Positions 1-5,662 of a stretch of DNA of 7,864 bases are shown here, piece after piece. The position numbers and the translations under genes are program-made. Source of the stretch: Paracoccaceae bacterium (GTDB lineage Bacteria > Pseudomonadota > Alphaproteobacteria > Rhodobacterales > Rhodobacteraceae). The notes under the pieces were generated by a model. The model saw only the letters and a program-made list of their open reading frames with translations, made no database searches and was not told the DNA's origin. Each line of letters opens with the position of its first letter. The first letter of the stretch is position 1. The stretch is from assembly GCA_027069385.1 (NCBI GenBank), contig JALXER010000073.1:1-7864 (forward strand). Reading direction: 5' to 3'.

Positions 1-12
1 AGGCGACACAGA

Positions 13-136
13 CTTCCATTTTTCATAAATACTTTCAGGGGGGAATTGCCCGGCACGGGCAAGGGGGGCGTGAACGCCCCCGCATGGGGTTCACCCCATG
101 CCCGCCCGACGAGCGGGAGCCGCTTGCGGCTCCCCG
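13..136 (+). repeat. Modular intergenic repeat, copy 1: seed plus four hairpins
   Basis: An AT-rich seed at 13-44 ends in six Gs. It is followed by four back-to-back perfect hairpins: 46-62 (TTGCCCG/CGGGCAA), 64-81 (GGGGGCG/CGCCCCC, TGAA loop), 82-101 (GCATGGGG/CCCCATGC) and 115-134 (GGGAGCCGC/GCGGCTCCC, TT loop). The seed matches the reverse complement of 6612-6643 at 29 of 32 positions, and the 18 bases at 119-136 recur exactly at 6749-6766. The element fills the stretch after the stop of the leftward stress-protein gene, so it may stop or stabilise that transcript. The repetition is seen directly; the role is inferred. Confidence 0.75.
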
Positions 137-163
137 AGGAGGGCGGCGTTCGGAACGGCTGGA

Positions 164-619
164 TTAGCTGACCGAAATAATCGCTTCTTTGGACATGCCG
201 CCGGGGACAACGGTAATGGGAACGGGCATATCCCCGCCACTTTTGGCAACCAGTTGCGTTACCAGTGGCCCGGGGCCGGACCCTTTGCAAGCGCCCAGCA
301 CCAACACCCCCACATCGGGGTCGGCTTCGATCTGCTCCAGCACGGCGGTCGATTTTTCGCCTTCACGGATAACCAGTTCCGGTTCAACGCCTTCTTTATC
401 GATCATCCATTTGGAAAACACCTTGAAGTGCTCTTCGATCCGTTCACGCGCTTCGGCTTTCATGGTTTCTCCAACACCGATCCAGTGCTGGAATTCTTCA
501 GGCGCGATGATGCCCAGAATCTCCACCCCGCCACCGGTTTTCTTGGCGCGTATTGCGGCAAAGCGCAGGGCGTTCAGGAATTCGGGGCTGTCATCCATGA
601 CCACGAGAAATTTACGCAT
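164..619 (-). CDS. UspA-family universal stress protein, atypical nucleotide loop
   Basis: A 151-residue single-domain protein, the usual size for a stand-alone UspA-fold protein; these are cytoplasmic dimers, often ATP-binding, induced by stress or starvation. It opens with the hydrophobic beta-1 strand and acidic turn typical of the fold (RKFLVVMDDS, Asp9/Asp10) and ends with a beta strand at about 130-138 (PVPITVVP). The nucleotide-loop region at 109-118 reads GACKGSGPGP, which does not fit the canonical G-x2-G-x9-G(S/T) ATP motif, so ATP binding is uncertain. The start is supported by GGAG at 627-630, 7 bases before the ATG. It lies 103 bp downstream of the ThiF-like gene, beyond an intrinsic terminator, and so probably has its own promoter. 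A palindrome at 662-681 lies in that gap. The family call is confident; the exact role is not known. Confidence 0.85.
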   Translation of the reverse strand: MRKFLVVMDDSPEFLNALRFAAIRAKKTGGGVEILGIIAPEEFQHWIGVGETMKAEARERIEEHFKVFSKWMIDKEGVEPELVIREGEKSTAVLEQIEADPDVGVLVLGACKGSGPGPLVTQLVAKSGGDMPVPITVVPGGMSKEAIISVS

Positions 620-661
620 GCGGGCACTCCATTCTGGTTATCGTTACCACATCATTGCCCA

Positions 662-681
662 AGTTGCGCCCGTGCGCAACT
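662..681. promoter_or_regulatory. Perfect 8-bp-arm inverted repeat upstream of the stress gene
   Basis: The arms AGTTGCGC (662-669) and GCGCAACT (674-681) flank a four-base CCGT spacer. The element lies 43 bp upstream of the stress-protein ATG, in the gap after the upstream terminator. No T-run follows in the leftward direction, so it is unlikely to be a second intrinsic terminator. It could be a protein-binding site or a 5'-leader hairpin. I could not place a convincing sigma-70 promoter beside it. Confidence 0.4.
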
Positions 682-701
682 GTGCTGGGCGTGGATGCGG
701 C

Positions 702-727
702 AAAAAGTGCTAGGGCGTGTCCCTAGC
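702..727 (-). terminator. Intrinsic terminator of the ThiF-like gene
   Basis: Read leftward, a perfect 7-bp stem (GCTAGGG, five-base loop ACACG, CCCTAGC; 727 down to 709) is followed by AC and then five Ts (706-702). This is a classic Rho-independent terminator. The TAG stop codon of the ThiF-like gene (725-723) lies inside the ascending arm, so a terminating ribosome would cover half of the stem. Confidence 0.75.
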
Positions 728-1595
728 TGCGCATGGCGGGCATCATGCGTTGCAGGACTTTAAGCCGCAGCCGGTGCATCAGGTTTTTCGCTCCACCCCG
801 CCGATAGCGGCTTTTATAGGTGCGCGCATAGGGGTCGAACTGGGTGATCCACGGCACATATTTGGGCGCGCGACGGCCCAGCAACATGCAGACGATTTCC
901 AGCGCCGCGACCCCGGCACCGATCTGGCAGGCAATCCCCACCGAAGGTGCGGCACCGGTGCCCGCGTCAACCCCGCCGAGCTTCATATACTTCAGGTGCG
1001 GCCCTTGCGCGGCAATGGCGGCAATAAAGCGCATGGCCATTTCCTTTTCGCTCATCCCGTCCTGCACGCCGGTAAATTCGTCAAAGCCCATGCCGGTTGG
1101 CGAAAAGACAAACGACACCGCGCTAAACCCGACCGGCCCGACCGAGATCACCGGAATCCCCATTTCCCGCGCCCGGTTGAAAATCAGCCGCCGCGCCTGA
1201 ATGGCGAACACATCGAGCGCGTCCACCACCACATCGACCCCGTCCAGAAAGGCCTCCAGATTGTTGTGGCCCACCGCCTCGTTGATCAGCGTCACGTCGG
1301 CCGAGGGGTTGATATCCAGAATCATTTTGCGCATGACCTGCGCCTTGTCCATGCCAACGGTGCTTTCAAACGCGCCAAACTGCCGGTTGATATTATGCAC
1401 GTCAAAAGCGTCGAAATCGGCAATGGTAAAGCGGCCAATACCGGTGCGGGCCAATGTCGCCGCATGCACACCGCCCATCCCCCCCATGCCCGGAATAGCC
1501 ACGCGGCTGTTGCGCAGTTGTTCCTGTTCCTGTTTCGAAATCAGCCCTAAATTACGGCTGAATGCCTTGTCGTAGAAAGAGTCACCATCCAGCAT
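723..1595 (-). CDS. Stand-alone ThiF/MoeB/HesA-family (E1-like) adenylyltransferase
   Basis: A 290-residue E1-like enzyme. The family adenylates the C-terminal Gly-Gly of small ubiquitin-fold sulfur carriers, or adenylates other acyl substrates. Visible motifs are the Gly-rich nucleotide loop GMGGMGG (36-42), an acidic strand end (Asp60/Asp62), the NxNRQ motif (68-72) with the usual catalytic Arg71, Lys84 in GMDKAQ, and Asp125/Asp128 in VVDALD. The adenylation site therefore looks intact. There is no pair of CxxC zinc motifs, and the only cysteines (in IACQ and EIVC) are not in a typical E1 catalytic position, which argues against a MoeB/ThiF house-keeping role. The C-terminus is strongly basic. 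AGGAGA at 1601-1606, five bases before the ATG, fixes the start. No sulfur-carrier or thiazole gene lies in the window, so the substrate is unknown. It may be transcribed with the DUF2269 gene 126 bp upstream, or from a promoter in that gap. Confidence 0.85.
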   Translation of the reverse strand: MLDGDSFYDKAFSRNLGLISKQEQEQLRNSRVAIPGMGGMGGVHAATLARTGIGRFTIADFDAFDVHNINRQFGAFESTVGMDKAQVMRKMILDINPSADVTLINEAVGHNNLEAFLDGVDVVVDALDVFAIQARRLIFNRAREMGIPVISVGPVGFSAVSFVFSPTGMGFDEFTGVQDGMSEKEMAMRFIAAIAAQGPHLKYMKLGGVDAGTGAAPSVGIACQIGAGVAALEIVCMLLGRRAPKYVPWITQFDPYARTYKSRYRRGGAKNLMHRLRLKVLQRMMPAMRS

Positions 1596-1650
1596 GTCAA
1601 TCTCCTGTTGGGGTTAAACACTTGGGAAGAATGCTACGATGAACAATAAG

Positions 1651-1667
1651 TTGTGATTTACTCACAA
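1651..1667. promoter_or_regulatory. Inverted repeat upstream of the ThiF-like gene
   Basis: The arms TTGTGA (1651-1656) and TCACAA (1662-1667) are separated by five bases, 55 bp upstream of the ThiF-like ATG. It resembles a CRP-type TGTGA/TCACA pair, but the spacing between the 5-mers is five, not six, so a standard CRP/FNR assignment is not supported. It could be an operator for a local promoter in this 126-bp gap. I see only weak -10-like sequence (TATTGT, about 1643-1648 on the minus strand). Confidence 0.35.
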
Positions 1668-1721
1668 TAGGGTGCAAGGCCCCGTATTGCAACGATTATC
1701 CTGCGCGGGTGGTGGGTATGG

Positions 1722-2192
1722 TTAAAAAACCGGCTTGGTGATCATCAACCAGAATACGCCCATCAGCGCGATGAAGGCGGGCCAGCCGAGCGCAAACCAG
1801 ATGCGGTAATAGCGTTGGCAGCGTTGGCATAACGGCTTGCCCTGCGCCGCCGATTGCGCCGCCAGATCGCGGATCCGGTGTTGCAGCCAGACCACCGGCA
1901 CCCATGCAACAAAGGCCAGCAGATAAAGGGCGTAAACCAGCAGCAACCACGGTTCGGTCAGCGCGGTGCCGGACAGATAGGCCAGCGTTATACCGGTTAA
2001 CGGCTGTATGATCCCCGCCGGAGTGGTAAACACCCAGTCGGCAATCACCACATTGCCCGCCACGGCCGCAATCACCGAAGGGTTTTTGCCCCGCATGGCC
2101 ATGACCATCTGGAACGCGGTGCCCGCTCCGGTGCCAAACAGCACCGTAGAGCCAAGGATATGCAGCCATTTGACCAGCTCGTACCCGTCCAT
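1722..2192 (-). CDS. DUF2269-family integral membrane protein
   Basis: A 156-residue protein with four predicted membrane segments: about 7-28 (after YELVKWLHILGSTVLFGTGAG), 41-70, 81-103 and 131-152. The N-terminal pattern of WLHILGSTVLFGTG, an internal VIADWVFTTPAG and a following QPLTG are what I know of the DUF2269 family, and the length fits. The function of the family is unknown. A cytoplasmic linker at about 104-125 carries a single CQRC pair. Its ATG (2192) immediately follows the TAG stop (2195-2193) of the upstream SDR-DoxX fusion gene, and a GAGGAA-type ribosome site (about 2202-2207) lies inside the end of that gene. Translational coupling and a shared membrane role with the fusion protein are therefore likely. 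The family name is fairly sure; the biochemical role is unknown. Confidence 0.85.
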   Translation of the reverse strand: MDGYELVKWLHILGSTVLFGTGAGTAFQMVMAMRGKNPSVIAAVAGNVVIADWVFTTPAGIIQPLTGITLAYLSGTALTEPWLLLVYALYLLAFVAWVPVVWLQHRIRDLAAQSAAQGKPLCQRCQRYYRIWFALGWPAFIALMGVFWLMITKPVF

Positions 2193-3458
2193 CTAGCGTT
2201 CTTCCTCTAGCAGTTTATGCACCATTATCAGCAGCAATACCGGAATGTTTTTCAGCAAGCCGCCATAGGGTTCCAGCCAGAGCGCCGGAAAGGCCAGGCC
2301 AAAGAACAGGGTATACAGGCCGACCATGGCCAGTTGCCACAGGGCAACGCGCGGCAATCGCCAGCCGATCAGCAGCGCCAGCGCGAACAGCAGGTCAACG
2401 CCGCCCGCCGCGCGCGCCATGGCCACCCAGACCGCATCGGGCAGGCCAAGGCCCGACAACCCGTCAACGAACCGGCCCGCGGGCAGAAACAGCCCCACCA
2501 GCCCCGAAACCAGCCACATGAACATCAGGCCAAAGCGCAGCAGCGGGCGCAACAGGTACAGGCGTGCGTGCCACAGGTCCTGACTTCCGGCCGGCCGCGC
2601 TGCCAGAATTTGCGAAAACCCGCGCGGAGTCTGGCCGGTGGCCTTGTGATAGGCCGGATAATCCGCGCCAACCCCGTGTTGCAACTGCGCCACCGCGGCG
2701 AGGGAAATTGGGCCAAGGTTCAGGCGCTCTCCGAGCCAGCCAAGCGCCTTGGCCACCCCGACCGGCAGGTGCAGGTGCCGCGCAGGGGGCCGCCCCAGCC
2801 ATGCGCGCAGCCCGTCCAGCATCTGCGCCTGCGTCAGGCGTTCGGGGCCGCAGGGGCACAGGGTTTGCCCGTTCAGCCGGTCGCTTTCGGCGGCCTGCCG
2901 GACCACCGCGCCCAGATCATCCACATGGATCGGATCAAAGGGTTGCGCCCCGTCGCCTATCACCGGCGTTACCAGCGGCATTGCCGCCAGCCCGCGCAAC
3001 ATCGAAGAACCCCCATAGCTGGTTTCGCCCACCACCATAGAGGGCCGCAGGATCACGCAGGCCAGACCGGATTGCGCCGCGACGGTTTCTCCGTCGATGC
3101 GATGGCGGGCAAAGGGGGTGTCGGCCTTCAGGCCCACCGCCGAGATCAGGATAAGCTTTTTAACCCCCGCCGCGCGGGCCAGCCGGTACACATGCGCCGG
3201 ACCGTCCCGATGCACCGCGCGCATTTGCGCGGTGGAGCCGTGCAGCAGACCGGCGGCGTTGACCAGCACGTCGATGCCCTTTAGCGCCGGTTCCCAGCCG
3301 GAGTTTTGCGCAAGATCGGCCCGAACCGTTTCAAACCCCATCCGCCCGAGCGCATCGGGGCGGCGCGCACAAGCAACAACCTGATGCCCGTGCAGCCGCA
3401 GATGTACCGCCAGATGACGGCCGATAAATCCGTTGGCACCAAGTAGCAAGATACGCAT
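2193..3458 (-). CDS. NAD(P)-binding SDR domain fused to DoxX-like membrane domain
   Basis: A 421-residue protein. The N-terminal half (1 to about 290) is an atypical short-chain dehydrogenase Rossmann domain of the NDUFA9/YbjT type. It has GANGFIG at 7-13, VNAAG at 66-70, KLILISAVG at 101-109 and the substrate-side strand VILRPSMVVGE at 135-145. The usual YxxxK catalytic pair appears as F116-x3-R120, so classical SDR catalysis is doubtful and NAD(P)-binding or a scaffold role is possible. The C-terminal part has four hydrophobic segments (about 307-326, 341-366, 372-393, 402-416) matching the DoxX-like domain often attached to this SDR group. The chosen ATG (3458) has GGGGG five bases upstream and starts directly at the Rossmann strand; a longer frame to 3533 would overlap the preceding gene and add unconserved residues. 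It sits 32 bp after the LOG gene and is coupled to DUF2269 through a TAGATG junction. Confidence 0.85.
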   Translation of the reverse strand: MRILLLGANGFIGRHLAVHLRLHGHQVVACARRPDALGRMGFETVRADLAQNSGWEPALKGIDVLVNAAGLLHGSTAQMRAVHRDGPAHVYRLARAAGVKKLILISAVGLKADTPFARHRIDGETVAAQSGLACVILRPSMVVGETSYGGSSMLRGLAAMPLVTPVIGDGAQPFDPIHVDDLGAVVRQAAESDRLNGQTLCPCGPERLTQAQMLDGLRAWLGRPPARHLHLPVGVAKALGWLGERLNLGPISLAAVAQLQHGVGADYPAYHKATGQTPRGFSQILAARPAGSQDLWHARLYLLRPLLRFGLMFMWLVSGLVGLFLPAGRFVDGLSGLGLPDAVWVAMARAAGGVDLLFALALLIGWRLPRVALWQLAMVGLYTLFFGLAFPALWLEPYGGLLKNIPVLLLIMVHKLLEEER

Positions 3459-3490
3459 GTCTACCCCCATGGCTGGCTTGGTCGGGCGGT

Positions 3491-4312
3491 TCAGGTCGGG
3501 GTGCCGTAATCCCAGTTCTGCATGATCTGCCAAGCTTCTTCGCCGGTATCGACAAAGCTAAACAGGTTCAGGTCGTCGGGCGAAATGGTGCCCGCATCGG
3601 CCAGGGCTTCCCAGTTAATGATGGTTTTCCAGAAATCGCGCCCGAACAGCAGAATCGGCATTGGTTCCATACGTTTTGTCTGGATCAGGGTCAGGGCCTC
3701 GAACAGCTCGTCCATGGTGCCGAACCCGCCCGGAAAAGCGGCAATCGCCTTGGCGCGCATCAGGAAATGCATCTTGCGCACCGCGAAATAGTGAAAGTTG
3801 AAGCACAGATCGGGCGTGGCATACTTGTTGGGCGATTGTTCATGGGGCAGCACGATATTGAGGCTGACCGAGCGCCCGCCTACATCTTCGGCGCCGCGAT
3901 TGCCTGCTTCCATCACGCCCGGGCCGCCGCCGGTGCAAACCACAAATTCATGTCCGCCGGATTCCATGCTGTGCGTGGTGCAAATCTGCGCGAACTTGCG
4001 GGCTTCGTCGTAATAGTGCGAAAGACCGGCAAGGGTTTTCGTGCGGGCCTTGTCCTTGAATTCGGGGTCGGGAATGCGCGCACCGCCAAACAGCACGACG
4101 GTGCTGTCAATCCCGGCCTCGGTCAGTGCCATTTCCGGTTTGAGCAATTCCAGTTGCAGGCGTACCGGCCGCAATTCGTCCGCACACAGGAAATCGGGGT
4201 CGGCAAAGGCCAGCCGATAGGTCGGCGCGCGGGTCTGGGGGGTGTCTACAACCTGCCTGGAAGAGGTAATATCCTTGCGGGCATCGGGAAAGCGGCGGGG
4301 TTTGGCGTTCAT
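3491..4312 (-). CDS. LOG-family protein (TIGR00730-like), probable nucleoside 5'-monophosphate phosphoribohydrolase
   Basis: A 273-residue cytosolic enzyme of the LOG family, once mis-annotated as lysine decarboxylase. Members cleave the N-glycosidic bond of AMP or cytokinin nucleotides, giving free base and ribose 5-phosphate. The signature is complete: VVLFGGARI at 72-80, GGGPGVMEAGNRGA at 128-141, Arg179-Lys180 in FAVRKMHF, and PGGFGTMDE at 194-202. At 273 residues it is longer than the short plant-like LOGs of about 190. The extra part is a polar N-terminal segment of about 70 residues, as in the long bacterial LOG subgroup. The ATG at 4312 has AGGA (4319-4322) upstream at good spacing. 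Further in-frame sequence up to 4732 is only the antisense of the serine hydrolase and is excluded. It is the first gene of the leftward block and is divergent from the hydrolase. Cytokinin production cannot be told from plain AMP hydrolysis here. Confidence 0.9.
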   Translation of the reverse strand: MNAKPRRFPDARKDITSSRQVVDTPQTRAPTYRLAFADPDFLCADELRPVRLQLELLKPEMALTEAGIDSTVVLFGGARIPDPEFKDKARTKTLAGLSHYYDEARKFAQICTTHSMESGGHEFVVCTGGGPGVMEAGNRGAEDVGGRSVSLNIVLPHEQSPNKYATPDLCFNFHYFAVRKMHFLMRAKAIAAFPGGFGTMDELFEALTLIQTKRMEPMPILLFGRDFWKTIINWEALADAGTISPDDLNLFSFVDTGEEAWQIMQNWDYGTPT

Positions 4313-4415
4313 CGGGTTCCTATCCACATGTGTTTTGCCACAGGTTACACGCCAACCGGATTGGAAGACCAGACACAAATTCGGGATAAACGCCCCTCCA
4401 CCGGCGGGGCAAGGC

Positions 4416-4444
4416 TTGACGCGGCGCACAACCTTACTTATGTT
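4416..4444 (+). promoter_or_regulatory. Putative sigma-70 promoter of the serine hydrolase
   Basis: TTGACG (4416-4421, five of six to the -35 consensus) is separated by 17 bases from TATGTT (4439-4444, four of six to the -10). Transcription would start near 4451 and leave a leader of about 30 bases before the ATG at 4481. An alternative -10, CATAAT (4456-4461), has a poorer -35. Either choice is overlapped by the 23-bp palindrome at 4438-4460. Confidence 0.6.
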
Positions 4445-4460
4445 AATCTCATTAACATAA
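4438..4460. promoter_or_regulatory. Perfect palindromic operator over the hydrolase promoter
   Basis: The arms TTATGTTAAT (4438-4447) and ATTAACATAA (4451-4460) are exact reverse complements around a CTC spacer. The element covers the -10 box and the predicted start site, the usual position for a repressor. It is AT-rich and has no following T-run, so it does not look like a terminator. The likely reader is a dimeric helix-turn-helix repressor, and no such gene is in the window. The palindrome is seen directly; the operator role is inferred. Confidence 0.6.
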
Positions 4461-4480
4461 TATTTCATAAAGGCAAAACC

Positions 4481-5569
4481 ATGTTCAAGAAAGCTCTGAT
4501 TTTCGTCGCGGCTGCCCTGATTGGCACCGGCATCTGGGCGGCACTGCCGCGCGTACCCAACCCCGACCCCGACTATCAAACCGATTTGGCGCGGCGCGAA
4601 ATCGACACCGCGCCCATTCGCGCGGTCTGGCCCGACCCGGCCCCCGATACCCGCGTGCGCGCCCGCATTATTATGATTGGCGAAACGGTAGTATTCGAGG
4701 ACGGCCCCACCGACATGATCATGAATGTGCATTCGATGCGCAAAAGCTTTCTGAGCCTGCTTTACGGAATCGCGATCGATCAGGGGCTGATCGACCCGAA
4801 CAAAACGCTGGCCGAGTTGGGCATAGACGAAAACACCCCGCTTACCGAGCAGGAAAAGACCGCGACGATCCTTGACCTACTGATGTTCCGCTCGGGCATC
4901 TATCTGCCCGCCGAAGGGGAACACGACAGCCAGATTACCGAGCGACCGGCGCGAGACAGCCACCAACCCGGCAGCTATTTCTTTTCCAACAACTTCGATG
5001 CCAATGCGCTTGGCACCATTTTCATCCAAGAGACCGGCTATCAGATCGGTGCCTTCATGGAAGAGTTTCTGGCCCGCCCGCTGGGTATGCAGGATTTTGT
5101 TGCGGCGAATGTGGTCATGGGTGATCCGTGGTTCTGGCCCAACAAAGGCTCGCAGCACCAGATGTACTATATGTATCTAAGCGCCCGCGATACCGCGCGC
5201 ATCGGGGCTATGGTCGCGCAGAACGGCCGCTGGAACGGGGTTCAGGTGGTGCCCGCCGACTGGGTGACCCGCTCGATTTCGGTTCAAAGCGACCTGACGC
5301 TTGGGCCGCTGGATTATGGCGATATCGACTCGTTTGGTTATATCTGGTGGCTTTATAACCGGGGCGAGGTGGTGCGAACCGACGGGTATGGCGGCCACCT
5401 GATGCTGATCGACCCCGCGCGCGATATCACCGTGGTCGAACGGAATTTCTCGGGCAACTCGTACCTTTCGACCGGCCTGTGGATGATCCGCTCCGACAAA
5501 AAGTCGAACTCGTTTCAAGGTGCGCTAAAGGCGCTGGCGTATTTGCAAGAACAGGTGGACCAGCCCTGA
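4481..5569 (+). CDS. Exported/anchored serine hydrolase, class C beta-lactamase fold
   Basis: A 362-residue protein of the beta-lactamase/penicillin-binding (COG1680-type) superfamily; members are esterases, peptidases or lactamases. The N-terminus has Lys-Lys and then a hydrophobic stretch (5-21, FKKALIFVAAALIGTGIWA) without a lipobox Cys, so it is a signal peptide or a membrane anchor, placing the enzyme in the periplasm. The nucleophile motif SxxK is present as S85-M-R-K88. The second motif, normally YxN, appears at 169-171 as SNN within PGSYFFSNNFDANALG. The family pattern I know there is PG-x3-Y-Y/S-N, so the general-base tyrosine seems replaced. The third-box region is DGYGGH at 301-306. 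The ATG at 4481 has AAAGG eight bases upstream and follows a promoter with a palindromic operator. The open frame extends back to 3767 but only antisense to the LOG gene. The substrate cannot be predicted. Confidence 0.85.
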   Translation: MFKKALIFVAAALIGTGIWAALPRVPNPDPDYQTDLARREIDTAPIRAVWPDPAPDTRVRARIIMIGETVVFEDGPTDMIMNVHSMRKSFLSLLYGIAIDQGLIDPNKTLAELGIDENTPLTEQEKTATILDLLMFRSGIYLPAEGEHDSQITERPARDSHQPGSYFFSNNFDANALGTIFIQETGYQIGAFMEEFLARPLGMQDFVAANVVMGDPWFWPNKGSQHQMYYMYLSARDTARIGAMVAQNGRWNGVQVVPADWVTRSISVQSDLTLGPLDYGDIDSFGYIWWLYNRGEVVRTDGYGGHLMLIDPARDITVVERNFSGNSYLSTGLWMIRSDKKSNSFQGALKALAYLQEQVDQP

Positions 5570-5603
5570 AACCGGCCCGCGCTGCTTGTGCCAGCATGGC
5601 GCA

Positions 5604-5632
5604 TTGCGAAGGCGCGTGCGGCGCGTTATAGG
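5604..5632 (+). promoter_or_regulatory. Putative sigma-70 promoter of dapD
   Basis: TTGCGA (5604-5609), a 17-base spacer and TATAGG (5627-5632) lie 30 bp before the dapD ATG. Each box matches its consensus at four of six positions. It lies in the 93-bp gap after the serine hydrolase stop, where I see no clear intrinsic terminator, so some read-through into dapD is possible. Confidence 0.45.
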
Positions 5633-5650
5633 CAGGGATAACGGGACCAA

Positions 5651-5656
5651 AAGGGG
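5651..5656 (+). promoter_or_regulatory. Ribosome binding site that decides the dapD start
   Basis: AAGGGG abuts the first in-frame ATG (5657) with no spacer but stands six bases before the second ATG (5663). That favours 5663 as the true start. Confidence 0.65.
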
Positions 5657-5662
5657 ATGCAT

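Noticed and set aside
717..1550. Long plus-strand open frame opposite the ThiF-like gene
   Set aside because: It is composed of His/Arg/Ala-rich, domain-free sequence and mirrors a well-supported gene; strong third-position GC bias explains the open frame.
1651..1667. CRP/FNR binding site
   Set aside because: The half-sites are separated by five bases rather than six, and they do not match TTGAT-N4-ATCAA.
2217..3284. 355-codon plus-strand open frame opposite the SDR-DoxX gene
   Set aside because: Gln/Arg/His-rich with no recognisable fold or ribosome site; antisense shadow of a gene with clear Rossmann and membrane motifs.
3459..3533. Longer start for the SDR-DoxX protein
   Set aside because: It would overlap the LOG gene and put 25 unrelated residues before the Rossmann strand.
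3767..4480. N-terminal extension of the serine hydrolase frame
   Set aside because: This part is antisense to the LOG gene. The promoter, ribosome site and signal-like N-terminus all point to the ATG at 4481.
4313..4732. N-terminal extension of the LOG frame
   Set aside because: It covers the intergenic promoter region and runs antisense to the hydrolase; the ATG at 4312 has a good ribosome site.
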